This document shows positions 6,512-15,255 of a stretch of DNA of 51,520 nt, piece by piece. Where the stretch lies: positions 1 to 51,520 of the forward strand of contig DAONFA010000004.1 in NCBI GenBank assembly GCA_035403355.1, in the 5' to 3' direction. This DNA comes from Candidatus Cloacimonas sp. GTDB taxonomy: Bacteria > Cloacimonadota > Cloacimonadia > Cloacimonadales > Cloacimonadaceae. A program made the translations under genes and the position numbers. Numbering within the stretch: the stretch's first letter is position 1; each line of letters begins with the position of its first letter. The notes below the pieces were generated by a model. That model was not told the DNA's origin. It saw only the letters and a list, made by a program, of their open reading frames with translations, and did no database searches.

Positions 6512-8188
6512 TTAGAATGCAGCATCCAAGCCCAGGTGAATCATCCCTGAACCCAGATTAGCAAAGCGTTTATCTCTATAGCCCAGGGCATATTCCAAAC
6601 CCAGAATTCCCAAGCGAGTATTAATTTTCATTCCGCAGCCCAAACCAAAGATATCAGATTTTAATTTATTTTTCTCTCTGCCTAACAAGCCCTGATCAAA
6701 AAGCAGGTAGATACGCGAATCGGGGCTTAGCCGATAACGCAATTCATAATTTATCCATGCCAAACGGTAGGAGCTTAATTCGTCTTCATAATAGCCACGC
6801 AAAGTTCCGTAGCCACCCATCTTATATTGTTGCCAAAGTTCCGCATTTCTGTTTTCCAGGTTTCTGATTTCCATTCCCAAAAAACCAACAAAGCGGTTGC
6901 TGAACGGAATATAACCTTTAAATCCTGCTTCGGTAGCTCCATATAAATGTTTTGTCAGATTGCTTCCGGTTAAGCGATAGAGTAATTGCATATCCATACC
7001 CTTATAGGGATTTACACCTCCCGCATAGTTACTGTAATTCCAGAAAGCGCCAACGCTTTGTGCTTTTTCTTTATTTATAATGGCAGGACGACGGGAACCG
7101 GGAGTTAAGGATTCAGTTGCCAGTTCAATGCCCAAACTGTGTTTCAGCATTTGATAGTAGATTTTCAATCCCCCGCGGGTTTGAATCCAGGTAGAATCCT
7201 GTTGAGCTCTATAAAGTTCAATATCTCCGGCAACAGGAATTCCGGAAATACCAGATTCGTGATAGGACAGGGAAAGTTCGCTATTGGAAGAGGGAATCTG
7301 TTTCCAGAAAAGCAGAATAGCCCTGTCTGTTCCCCATAAGTTTAAGAACTGCAAACGGATTTGCCCTGAAAATTTCAGTTCTTCATTCAGGCGATTCATT
7401 CCTAAAACACCTTCCAGATAAGTCATTTTGCTTTCTTCAATATTTATCAGCAAGGTATTTTCGTTAATTGGTTCTACATTGCAGGTGCGGATATAACTTT
7501 TGCGGCTGATGTTTTCTTCCGCCTGGGTTAAGACCTCGGGAGTGATTATTTCTATATTTTCCAAGCCAGAAAGTTGCAGCAGGGTTCTATCTTTGGTTAC
7601 TTTATTACCCTTGAAGATATAGTTTTTTACCCGGAGGGGTTTACCTTCATCAATGCCAATATAAGCAGTTAGTGTCTCTTCCAAAACTAAAGAATCCAGC
7701 TGAATTTTGGCAAAGAGATAGCCCCTGTTGTTATATAGCGAAAGGGTTTGTTGCATAATTTTGGCAAGCTGATTCAGGCGGTATTTTTGTTCCGGAGAAA
7801 GAAGCAACAGCTGAAAAAGTTTAGCATTACTAAAATACCGCATTCCTTGAAAGTGTAAGTAAACTTCATCGGAAGGTGCTTTTTCCTGCATCTTAAAGAG
7901 CAGGGAAATAGTTCCGGTTTCATCTGGAATTAGTTCCGGCGAAGAAATAATAACAAAGTATCTGCCTTCATCCTGTAAAAACTTATATAAGTTAGCTGTA
8001 GCATTGGCAATAAGTTCCGCATTGAATTCCTGTCCTGTATGCAGACCGCTGGCTTTCAGCAATTCCGTTTCTTCAATTCCCGAAATACCTGTAAAGCTGA
8101 TAGTGCCTATAGTTATAGCTAAAGCAGGCAGTAAGAATAACCATCCGGGAATAAGCAGAAGGAAACTTTTGTGATTTAAGCGAGCCAC
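6512..8188 (-). CDS. Omp85-family outer-membrane protein (BamA/TamA-like, POTRA plus barrel)
   Basis: A 558-residue protein with a signal/anchor segment (about 8-28), about three POTRA-like domains (30-98, 105-183, 184-252; the last opens with VKNYIFKGNKVTKD) and a 16-strand-type barrel from ~260. The L6 signature is present as GTLRGYYEDE (RGY at 464-466), and the chain ends in Phe, as expected for a barrel signal. It inserts or exports outer-membrane proteins. At 558 residues it is shorter than BamA, nearer TamA or a paralog. GTG start, 1 bp after the lepA stop, so it is translated with lepA. Confidence 0.85.
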   Translation of the reverse strand: MARLNHKSFLLLIPGWLFLLPALAITIGTISFTGISGIEETELLKASGLHTGQEFNAELIANATANLYKFLQDEGRYFVIISSPELIPDETGTISLLFKMQEKAPSDEVYLHFQGMRYFSNAKLFQLLLLSPEQKYRLNQLAKIMQQTLSLYNNRGYLFAKIQLDSLVLEETLTAYIGIDEGKPLRVKNYIFKGNKVTKDRTLLQLSGLENIEIITPEVLTQAEENISRKSYIRTCNVEPINENTLLINIEESKMTYLEGVLGMNRLNEELKFSGQIRLQFLNLWGTDRAILLFWKQIPSSNSELSLSYHESGISGIPVAGDIELYRAQQDSTWIQTRGGLKIYYQMLKHSLGIELATESLTPGSRRPAIINKEKAQSVGAFWNYSNYAGGVNPYKGMDMQLLYRLTGSNLTKHLYGATEAGFKGYIPFSNRFVGFLGMEIRNLENRNAELWQQYKMGGYGTLRGYYEDELSSYRLAWINYELRYRLSPDSRIYLLFDQGLLGREKNKLKSDIFGLGCGMKINTRLGILGLEYALGYRDKRFANLGSGMIHLGLDAAF

Positions 8189-8189
8189 C

Positions 8190-9989
8190 TTATTCTCTAT
8201 CTGCTTTCAGAACTGCCAGAAATGCCTCTTGGGGAACTGAGACCGAACCAATTTCCTTCATCTTTTTTTTGCCTTCTTTTTGTTTTTCCAGCAGCTTTCT
8301 TTTGCGGGAAACATCGCCTCCGTAGCATTTTGCCAAAACATCTTTCCGCACGGGATTAATAGTGCTGCGGGCAATTATTTTGCCTCCAATGGCTGCTTGT
8401 AAAGCAATCTTGAAAAGATGTTTCGGAATAACTTCAGCCAGGGTTTCGGTTACACTTTTTCCCCAGTTGTATGCTTTATCCTGATGGCAGATAAAGCTCA
8501 TTGCATCAACCTTTTCTCCGTTAATCAGGATATCTACTTTCACTACATTTGCTTCTCTGTAATCCTTAAAAGTATAATCCAAAGAGGCATAACCCCGGCT
8601 AACCGTTTTCAGTTTATCATAAAAATCAAAGATAATTTCAATTAACGGCAATTCATAATGCAGGGCAACCCTTTTTTCATCTATATACTGAATATCTTTT
8701 TGAACTCCTCTGCGTTCCTGAACCAATTTCAGCACATTGCCAATATAATCTGTAGGCAAAATTATTTCCGCATCCATAAAGGGTTCCATAATGCTTTCAA
8801 TTATGCTGGGATCGGGAAAATCAATAGGATTATTCACCTGCAGTTCCTCTCCGCTTTTCAGTTTTATTAAAAACCGCACACTGGGGGTGGTAGCCATAAT
8901 GGGAAGATTATATTCACGCAGCAGACGCTCTTTCACAATTTCCAAATGCAGCATTCCCAAAAAACCGCAACGAAAACCATAACCCAAAGCGGCAGAACTT
9001 TCCTTTTCATAAATCAGCGAGGCATCGTTCAATTTCAGCTTGGCAATGGATTCCACCAAATTTTCATAGTCCTCTCCATTGATAGGAAAAATACTGCTAT
9101 AGACCATTGGTTTGGGCTCTCGGAAACCAGGAAGCGGATTTTCACAACCGCCTTTGGCTAAAGTAATTGTATCTCCAACTCTGGCATCGGAGACCTCTTT
9201 GATATTGGCAATAATGTAACCGGCTTCGCCACAGGTAAGTTCATTTTGCGGAGAGAATTTTAAGCCCAAATAGCCGATTTCTTCAATTTCATATTCCCTT
9301 GCCGTGGAAAAGAGCTTTATTTTATCACCTTTTTGTAATTTCCCCTCAAAAATACGCACTAAGACCACCACTCCTCTATACATATCAAAATAGGAATCAA
9401 AAATCAGTGCTCGGGGAGCGGTTTCAGGATTACCCCGGGGTGCAGGTAAACGGATGACGACAGCATCTAAAAGGTCTTTTACTCCCTCACCGGTTTTGGC
9501 GCTAACTTTGATTATTTCTTCCGGCAGGCAACCTAAGATTTCGCATAAATCATTTTCCGTGCCTTCAATATCTGCTTTGGGTAAATCAATTTTATTAATT
9601 ACGGGAAGAATTTCCAGGTTATTATCCAAAGCCAAATAAAGGTTGCTCATTGTTTGGGCTTCAATTCCTTGAGATGCATCCACTAATAGAACTGCTCCTT
9701 CACAGGATGCCAAAGCCCTTGAGACCTCATAAGAAAAATCCACATGGCCGGGAGTATCAATCAAGTTCAAAACATAATTCTGATCCTGATAGTTATGCAC
9801 CATCCGGACGGCATGGCTTTTAATCGTGATGCCTTTTTCGCGTTCCAAATCCATACTATCCAAAACCTGAGAGACCTCGGTCCCTTTTCCGATAATATGT
9901 GTTTCTTCCAAAAATCTATCTGCCAAAGTGGATTTTCCATGATCAATATGTGCCACAATGCAGAAATTGCGGATAAACTCTTCTTTCAT
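8190..9989 (-). CDS. lepA: Elongation factor 4 (LepA)
   Basis: A 599-residue translational GTPase of usual LepA length. The G1 motif AHIDHGKST (13-21), DTPGH and NKIDLPKA are visible, and the C-terminal LepA-specific domain ends with SVSVPQEAFLAVLKAD. It acts on stalled ribosomes, promoting back-translocation. AAGGA precedes ATG 9989. It heads a two-gene unit with the Omp85-like gene. Three Glu-Val-Ser sites in this gene are all encoded GAG-GTC-TC. Confidence 0.97.
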   Translation of the reverse strand: MKEEFIRNFCIVAHIDHGKSTLADRFLEETHIIGKGTEVSQVLDSMDLEREKGITIKSHAVRMVHNYQDQNYVLNLIDTPGHVDFSYEVSRALASCEGAVLLVDASQGIEAQTMSNLYLALDNNLEILPVINKIDLPKADIEGTENDLCEILGCLPEEIIKVSAKTGEGVKDLLDAVVIRLPAPRGNPETAPRALIFDSYFDMYRGVVVLVRIFEGKLQKGDKIKLFSTAREYEIEEIGYLGLKFSPQNELTCGEAGYIIANIKEVSDARVGDTITLAKGGCENPLPGFREPKPMVYSSIFPINGEDYENLVESIAKLKLNDASLIYEKESSAALGYGFRCGFLGMLHLEIVKERLLREYNLPIMATTPSVRFLIKLKSGEELQVNNPIDFPDPSIIESIMEPFMDAEIILPTDYIGNVLKLVQERRGVQKDIQYIDEKRVALHYELPLIEIIFDFYDKLKTVSRGYASLDYTFKDYREANVVKVDILINGEKVDAMSFICHQDKAYNWGKSVTETLAEVIPKHLFKIALQAAIGGKIIARSTINPVRKDVLAKCYGGDVSRKRKLLEKQKEGKKKMKEIGSVSVPQEAFLAVLKADRE

Positions 9990-10773
9990 TCTATTTCCTT
10001 AATTTGTATCAAATTAAACAGCATCTCCGGGCAACGGAAAACTGGATTCCAAAAATACCTGCCTTGCCTTTTTGTCAATTATCCTTTTTTAGAACATTTT
10101 AGAACATCCTGTTTCCCAAGCCCGAAGCTGTAGATGCAAACATATCCTAAGAGTGAAGATTTATTTTGAACCATCTGGTTTTTTGCCAAATCAGTATATA
10201 GAAAAGACATATAAAGAAAATAAGGTTTAGCAGGTTGAGCAAGTTTTAAGGGTAGCCCCTTAGGGAACCGGAAACTTAGCAGAGAGCGGAGGGCGGAGAG
10301 CGGAGGGCGGAGAGCGGAGGGCGGAGAGCAAAGAGCCAAAAGGTTTATTTTTCTGCGTTTTTACGAGGGGCTTACGCCACCATCGCTATTTTTGTGTCGC
10401 CCTAAGGGGCTTTTAGCAGAGGGCGGAGAGCAATGAGCCAAAAGGTTCATTTTTCTGCGTTTTTACGAGGGGCTTACGCCTCCATCGCTATTTTTGTGTC
10501 GCCCTAAGGGGCTTTTAGCAGAGGGCGGAGAGCAAAGAGTTTGTTTTCCTTTTTTTTTTCAAGTGTATCACTTTTCGCTTGCCAACTCGTATCATTTTAT
10601 ATTGCCATCCACAATCTCTTTTTCTCTTTTTCTCTTTTCCTCTTTTCCTCTTTGTAAAAATCAAATCTCAGTGTCCTCAGTGTCCTCAGTGTCCTCAGTG
10701 TCCTCAGTGGTATCAATTTTTTCGGTGTCCTCGGTGGCTAAAAAACCTCTCTTTTCCTTTCCCCAAAACGAAA
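9990..10773. repeat. Second repeat island, no gene
   Basis: 10276-10330 is a 14-bp tandem of GCGGAGGGCGGAGA. Two REP-like units lie at 10363-10414 and 10465-10516 (102-bp period). 10531-10615 repeats the block at 1031-1114. 10616-10650 is a pyrimidine-rich CTCTTTTTCTCTTTT run, and 10667-10702 has tandem GTGTCCTCA. I see no supported coding region; the open frames there are products of the repeats. Confidence 0.8.
10363..10516 (+). repeat. Two REP-like repeats matching the 1-750 island
   Basis: Copies start at 10363 and 10465 with ACGAGGGGCTTACGCC and end GTGTCGCCCTAAGGGGCTTTT. They are nearly identical to the copies near the RAYT relic almost 10 kb away, supporting dispersal of one family. 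Confidence 0.88.
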
Positions 10774-10800
10774 TTAGCACTCATCTACTTTGACTGCTAA
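10774..10800. promoter_or_regulatory. CIRCE-like operator (HrcA site) of hsp20
   Basis: TTAGCACTC-N9-GACTGCTAA differs from the CIRCE consensus TTAGCACTC-N9-GAGTGCTAA at one position only. It lies 8 bp upstream of the -35 box of the hsp20 promoter. The family knowledge is that HrcA binds CIRCE and represses chaperone genes until heat shock; that it controls this hsp20 is inference. Confidence 0.85.
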
Positions 10801-10808
10801 TTTTTTTC

Positions 10809-10836
10809 TTGCTTTTTTTAAAACCCGGATTATAAT
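10809..10836 (+). promoter_or_regulatory. Sigma-70-type promoter of hsp20
   Basis: TTGCTT (10809-10814), 16-bp spacer, perfect TATAAT (10831-10836). The start codon follows 35 bp later. Confidence 0.75.
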
Positions 10837-10871
10837 ATATAGTGAACGATAAAATGAACAGGAGGTTCAAA

Positions 10872-11309
10872 ATGAAAGTCGTACCATATCGCAAAACAAA
10901 CGAATTGAGACCGATGAGCAATATGCTCAGCTTATTCGACGAATTCTTCAATCGTTTTTACGAAGAAGAAGGAGAGGAAGATAATTTCCGGGCGATGGCA
11001 ATTGATATTATGGAGCATGATAAAGATTACCAAATTCTGGCAAATCTGCCCGGATTTACGAAAGACGATGTCAAAATCAGTATGCATGACAATCAACTAA
11101 TGATTGAAGCCAGTAAGGATGTAACCAAAGAAGAGACCAAGGGCACAGTTTACCGCTGTGAAAGATACAGTGGCAGCTATCGCCGTAACCTCTTGCTTCC
11201 TGAAAATGTTGAGGTCAGCAAAATCTCAGCTAAGATGGAAGATGGGGTGCTGAAACTTACGATTCCGAAAAAGGAACCCTCTCCCAAAAAAGAAATCACC
11301 ATAGAATAA
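10872..11309 (+). CDS. Small heat-shock protein (Hsp20 / alpha-crystallin)
   Basis: A 145-residue chaperone. The alpha-crystallin domain covers about 40-137 and ends with the usual DGVLKLTIPKKEP; a short acidic N-terminal arm (YEEEGEEDN) precedes it, and a C-terminal IxI-type tail (ITIE) follows. It holds unfolding proteins as an oligomer. ATG 10872 is chosen because AGGAGG lies at 10860-10865; the frame is open to GTG 10842 without a good ribosome site. The CIRCE-like element and strong promoter upstream point to heat-shock control. A distant paralog lies at 26994-27434. Confidence 0.93.
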   Translation: MKVVPYRKTNELRPMSNMLSLFDEFFNRFYEEEGEEDNFRAMAIDIMEHDKDYQILANLPGFTKDDVKISMHDNQLMIEASKDVTKEETKGTVYRCERYSGSYRRNLLLPENVEVSKISAKMEDGVLKLTIPKKEPSPKKEITIE

Positions 11310-11331
11310 AGAACTATGGCAAAAAAACTAC

Positions 11332-11365
11332 AGGATTGCGTCAATCGCGGCGCAATCCTTTTTTT
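11332..11365 (+). terminator. Intrinsic terminator of hsp20
   Basis: AGGATTGCG-tcaatcgcgg-CGCAATCCT followed by seven T residues, 23 bp after the stop codon. Confidence 0.92.
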
Positions 11366-11465
11366 ATGAACAGGTTCTAAAGAACATCAATTTTCCTGCA
11401 TCGCTTATGTTCTTCACCCCTTTTTCATTTATATTTACGCAATCTGTATGAAACAAACTTGATAA

Positions 11466-11514
11466 GTTCTCACTGCCAAAAATGTGCGTAGGTAGAGAAC
11501 GGTTATTTTGGCAG
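11466..11514 (+). other. Two interleaved inverted repeats (alternative stems or pseudoknot)
   Basis: GTTCTC (11466-11471) can pair with GAGAAC (11495-11500), and CTGCCAAAA (11473-11481) with TTTTGGCAG (11506-11514). The order of arms is interleaved, so the stems are mutually exclusive or form a pseudoknot; the 13-nt middle loop favours alternatives. No gene covers this stretch. Confidence 0.5.
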
Positions 11515-11552
11515 TTACCCCTTCCCGCTTAGCACTTTAATCCGAAAGATGC

Positions 11553-11670
11553 AATTACTTGTTCCTTAATCATTTGTTTAACGCTGCTTTAACGCTGCTT
11601 TAACGATCCTTTAACGATGCCTTAACTTTGTTAAAGAAGCGTTAAGCAATTTTTAATGATACATAAAAGA
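11553..11670 (+). repeat. Element with 11-bp CTTTAACGMTS units, copy A
   Basis: Four consecutive units of TTTAACGCTGC / TTTAACGATCC type are followed by CTTAACTTTGTTAAAG and GCGTTAAGC in the opposite sense, then ACATAAAAGA. The whole ~118-bp stretch is homologous to 38167-38272 read on the other strand, which has one unit fewer. Both copies lie between convergent genes. Confidence 0.85.
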
Positions 11671-11708
11671 GTGGTTCTCGAAAGGAACTTCGCAGTAACA
11701 AATACTAA

Positions 11709-11833
11709 TAAGCAGTGGAATAATTAGCTGATGCGGTTTCCCCTTTGCTTATCCAGTAATCATTTCCCGATTGCCTGAATTTCGCTTGTGCAGGAAAGAC
11801 CGGGGAAACATCAGCTCAGAAATGCTCTGCTAA
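11709..11833. other. Large hairpin, candidate structured RNA or mobile hairpin
   Basis: AGCTGATG (11726-11733) plus TTTCCCC (11737-11743) pair with GGGGAAA (11802-11808) plus CATCAGCT (11809-11816), a 15-bp stem with one 3-nt bulge. A weaker outer AGCAG/CTGCT pair and an inner CCTG/CAGG pair extend it. It did not match my recollection of 6S, SRP or tmRNA. Nothing else is recognised in the 11671-11931 spacer. Confidence 0.45.
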
Positions 11834-11931
11834 CTTTATAGAAAAAGCGGCGAGAGGGCTAACCTCCATTCGGATTCCCGCTTCAACAGGAAAGCTCAGC
11901 TGTTTTTCAATAGGGAAAAAGGGTTTAATAG

Positions 11932-12585
11932 CTATCCGAACAGGGAATTGCTTTTTGCCTCTACCTGGCGAACTCCAATTACTTTAAAAGTAAATTCATA
12001 ATTGTAGGTGGTATTGTCAACGGTCACCGGCAGCAGGATTTTCAATTCTTTGCCGTTGAATCTAACTGCCTTTTTGTATTCAGTGGGCAAAAGAGGAGTG
12101 CGCACATAAACGCTTAAAAGAGTGGAAGGATTGGTATGGTCGGCAGAAAAGATGGTTTCCGTGAGATTATTTCTGGGAGCTATTGTGCTGGGTGACTGGG
12201 GCTTATCTTTTTCAGAATCAGAGGTGCTGGAAATCAACAGGCGATGACCAATGTTGTCGTAATCCATATACAGTCCCTTTTCCCAATCCAGAGTAATATT
12301 TTTATTAGAGGCATTGTAGAGGGTTAATTCAAAGCCATTTTCCGAGGCATACCAGATAGTATGCATAAATTCATCGTCGTAATGATAGCGCAATTTATCT
12401 GCCAAAGTGGTATCAGCCACGGGAGCTTTACTACGCGTAGTTTCATCTCCGCCTCTACTAACTTTCGTAAGGGCAATATCATATTTGGTAACCAGTTTGG
12501 TTGCCTGCTCTGAACCGGTTGTGGCACAAGAGGCAAGCAGCATCATAACAATGGCAAAGGGGATTAATAAATAAGCTCTTTTCAT
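11932..12585 (-). CDS. Hypothetical lipoprotein, 217 residues
   Basis: Signal peptide with lipobox LLASC (cleavage before Cys19), then a soluble, probably beta-rich domain. The segment FELTLYNASNKNITLDWEKG resembles the opening of periplasmic proteins that measure non-covalent strand contacts, but no family was recognised. GGAG precedes ATG 12585. Likely lipidated by the Lgt encoded at 15256-16083. It is separated from the DUF2147 gene upstream by 129 bp, so it may be in its own unit. Confidence 0.75.
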   Translation of the reverse strand: MKRAYLLIPFAIVMMLLASCATTGSEQATKLVTKYDIALTKVSRGGDETTRSKAPVADTTLADKLRYHYDDEFMHTIWYASENGFELTLYNASNKNITLDWEKGLYMDYDNIGHRLLISSTSDSEKDKPQSPSTIAPRNNLTETIFSADHTNPSTLLSVYVRTPLLPTEYKKAVRFNGKELKILLPVTVDNTTYNYEFTFKVIGVRQVEAKSNSLFG

Positions 12586-12714
12586 TTTAACTCCTTTTTT
12601 TAGCGATGATGATTTATTTCTTTCCAGCTATGACAGCATTCTGTCAAAACTTTTCGGTAATACTTCAAATTATGCAGCATTGGCGGTAAGCAAATCACTT
12701 TCCCTGCCCAAAAA

Positions 12715-13164
12715 TTAACGGGAACTGCGTGTCCAGGTATCCGTTCTGCCTAAAGTCGGCACACCGATAAAATAACGGATAGTGATAGTATTATTGTTAA
12801 CTAATTCTACATTAGCGGAATAGGTCTTTCCGCTATTGGGTTCATAGAATTTGCCGGATTTGTATTTGGTGCTGCCATCCTGAACAAGTCCGGTTAAAAT
12901 AACCAAGTCCAGCAAAGGTCGCTCCCGCAGTTTTTCATCAGGATTTTTAATGTCCTTTGGGGGCTTGCCGTTTGTAGTATTGGGTTCTTTCAGCCAAATA
13001 ATTTTGCCGGCGAATGTGCTGTCTCCGTTTTCATAAATCTCTATTTTCATTGATTTATCACCGGTTAGCCAATAGCCGATTAGGCGGTTGCTATCCTCTT
13101 TGCAAAAAAGCAAAGTTGGAAGGCATAAAGCCAGACCCACTCCGAGAATAACATATTTCTTCAT
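12715..13164 (-). CDS. DUF2147 family secreted protein
   Basis: A 149-residue protein with a signal peptide (about 1-21) and a lipocalin-sized beta domain that matches the DUF2147 pattern: GYWLTGDKSMKIEIYENG near the start, GKIIWLKEPN, NPDEKLRERPLLDL, the turn GKFYEPNSGKTY and the ending LGRTDTWTR. The function of this family is unknown; members are periplasmic or extracellular. GGGAG precedes ATG 13164. It follows purB by 15 bp on the same strand, so it may be its operon partner. Confidence 0.88.
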   Translation of the reverse strand: MKKYVILGVGLALCLPTLLFCKEDSNRLIGYWLTGDKSMKIEIYENGDSTFAGKIIWLKEPNTTNGKPPKDIKNPDEKLRERPLLDLVILTGLVQDGSTKYKSGKFYEPNSGKTYSANVELVNNNTITIRYFIGVPTLGRTDTWTRSSR

Positions 13165-13179
13165 TTTAAAGCTCCCTGG

Positions 13180-14475
13180 CTATAAAATTCCGCATCGCCG
13201 GTAAATAAAATCCACATTCCGAAGATAGCGTTCATAAGAAAATATATCCCGAATTTCGCTTTCCGCAAGGGCAGATGTTATTTCCTTATTTGCCAAAACA
13301 TTATCCAAAAAACTACTATCCGTTTCCCGGGATTTCATTGCTTCCCGCTGCACCAGGGAATAAGCATTTTCCCGGGTTAAACCGCTTTGGACAAGATGCA
13401 AAAGCAACGCTTGAGAAAAAACAAGCCCTTTGGTTAGACCCAGGTTTTTTTGCATATTTTCAGGATAAACCACCAGATTTTCTATCAGGGAACAGGTTTT
13501 ATCCAGCATATAGTGAATCAAAATGCAGGAATCAGGCAAAATAATCCGCTCCACACTGGAATGGGAAATATCGCGTTCATGCCATAAGGCATTATTTTCC
13601 ATAGCGACTAAAGCATTGGAACGCAAAATTCTTGCTAAGCCGCAAAGCTGTTCACTAACGATAGGATTGCGCTTATGAGGCATCGCAGAAGAACCTTTTT
13701 GCCCTTTGGAAAAATTCTCTTCCACTTCCTGCACTTCGGTTCTTTGCAAATGTCTTATTTCCAAGGCAATTTTTTCTATGCCGGAAGCAATTAGAGCTAA
13801 AACGGAAAGAAAAAAAGCATAACTATCGCGCTGAACAACTTGCGTGGAGACCTTCGCCGGATGCAAATCCAGATACTTGCATGCCAGTTCTTCAATTTCC
13901 GGGCTTAAATGGGCAAAATTACCTACTGCACCGGAAAATTTGCCGACGCTAACTTCTTCTATTGCTTCGTTCAAGCGCTTTATGTTACGCTCAACTTCTG
14001 TAAACCAAAGAGCAAACTTTAAGCCGAAAGAAGTGGGTTCTGCATGAATTCCGTGCGAACGACCCATACAGATAGTATTTTTATACTGCCTGGCTTTCAG
14101 TTTCAGAATTTCCGCCAAGCGACTTAATTCCGTTAAAATAAGCTCCCCGCTGCTTTTTAATTGCATGCCGGTGGCGGTATCTAAAACATCGGAAGAAGTC
14201 ATCCCAAAATGCAGCCAACGGGATGCAGAACCGATATTTTCCCCTACATTGGTTAAAAAAGCGATAACATCGTGTTTTGTTATTAGTTCCAGTTCGTCAA
14301 TGCGGTTGCTGTCAAAATCGGCTTTAGCATTAATTGCTTCCCAATCCTCTTGAGGAATAATACCTTTTTCAAACATTGCTCTGGCAGCGGCAAGTTCTAC
14401 TTCCAGCCAGCATTCATAGCGGTTTTCCAAAGTCCAGATTCTTTCCATTTCGGGTTTACTGTAGCGCGGAATCAT
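13180..14475 (-). CDS. purB: Adenylosuccinate lyase
   Basis: A 431-residue enzyme, usual length for the short bacterial type. It carries the fumarase/lyase signature SSAMPHKRNP (about 262-271), TSSDVLDTATGMQL (about 93-106) and the MGRSHGIHAEPTSFG active-site stretch. It splits SAICAR and adenylosuccinate, releasing fumarate, in purine synthesis. Its partner purA is at 29005. ATG 14475 overlaps the stop of the upstream lipoprotein gene by 4 bp (ATGA), indicating translational coupling. Confidence 0.96.
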   Translation of the reverse strand: MIPRYSKPEMERIWTLENRYECWLEVELAAARAMFEKGIIPQEDWEAINAKADFDSNRIDELELITKHDVIAFLTNVGENIGSASRWLHFGMTSSDVLDTATGMQLKSSGELILTELSRLAEILKLKARQYKNTICMGRSHGIHAEPTSFGLKFALWFTEVERNIKRLNEAIEEVSVGKFSGAVGNFAHLSPEIEELACKYLDLHPAKVSTQVVQRDSYAFFLSVLALIASGIEKIALEIRHLQRTEVQEVEENFSKGQKGSSAMPHKRNPIVSEQLCGLARILRSNALVAMENNALWHERDISHSSVERIILPDSCILIHYMLDKTCSLIENLVVYPENMQKNLGLTKGLVFSQALLLHLVQSGLTRENAYSLVQREAMKSRETDSSFLDNVLANKEITSALAESEIRDIFSYERYLRNVDFIYRRCGIL

Positions 14476-15209
14476 TTTTGCCCCTCTTTTTTATATTGCA
14501 GAAAATCCTTCAGCAGCGATTCCAGATTTAAATTATTCAGTTCTTTTAAGGCATTTTCCGAGAAGGGCAGTTCCGCTTTCGGCAAAGGTCTTATTTGAGG
14601 TTGAATGTATTCAATTTTATCAAAGCTTAGGCGCAGAGAAATATTATCCTGGCTTTTAATAAGCAATTCTGAAAGGTCTCCCTTGCTGCTGTATAATGCT
14701 TTCAGTTCAGTTGCGGATAGGGAATCCGAAACATTATCCAAAAGGTAATCCTTATTGAAATTGATGGTAACTCCTTTCAGCTGCAGCTTCTTATCTTTAA
14801 TAATTCTTTCTCCGTAAACAGAAACCAGAGAATCGGCATTGGCAGATAAACTTAAACTCTCTTCCGGTATGGCAGAAGAGAAATCCAAAAGCTCAAGCAT
14901 CGGTAGAAACGGGGATTTTACGGCAACATAATTGCCAATGTAGATTGTTAGTAAGGGCTCTGCCGCCGAACCTAAAAGCCCGCCATCTATAAGATCAAAG
15001 CGGATTTCACTGCCCCTTTTGGCAGCGCTGAACATTTTACGGATAGCCAAACCTTTATAAGAGACCTCTGCTATCCCTTGGCTATCAAAATTTTCCCACT
15101 TTTTAAGCTGTTGCCGCAGTTTTTCTTCTTCGCTTTTACCCTTGGGTGCTGCACACGCAGAAATGATAATGGCAGTGATAATTAGAACAGCTATTAATGC
15201 TTTCTTCAT
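14472..15209 (-). CDS. Hypothetical lipoprotein, 245 residues
   Basis: MKKALIAVLIITAIIISAC gives a clear lipoprotein signal (cleavage before Cys19). The mature part has repeated alternating hydrophobic strands (IAEVSYKGLAIRKMFSAAKR, FDKIEYIQP) that suggest a LolA/LolB-like open beta-barrel, similar in outline to DUF4292-type lipoproteins; this is a weak fold-level guess. ATG 15209 is preferred to TTG 15221 because GAGG lies just upstream of it. It overlaps purB by 4 bp. Confidence 0.72.
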   Translation of the reverse strand: MKKALIAVLIITAIIISACAAPKGKSEEEKLRQQLKKWENFDSQGIAEVSYKGLAIRKMFSAAKRGSEIRFDLIDGGLLGSAAEPLLTIYIGNYVAVKSPFLPMLELLDFSSAIPEESLSLSANADSLVSVYGERIIKDKKLQLKGVTINFNKDYLLDNVSDSLSATELKALYSSKGDLSELLIKSQDNISLRLSFDKIEYIQPQIRPLPKAELPFSENALKELNNLNLESLLKDFLQYKKEGQK

Positions 15210-15255
15210 TATAAACCTCAATAATATTATCGTTCAAAACCGGATGGAAAGCAAA

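Noticed and set aside
10494..10800. Two overlapping ORFs rich in Ser/Val/Cys
   Set aside because: They come from GTGTCCTCA tandem repeats and pyrimidine runs and overlap the CIRCE-like element.
11709..11833. 6S, SRP or tmRNA gene
   Set aside because: No conserved SRP tip, no tRNA-like ends, and no 6S-like bubble pattern could be matched.
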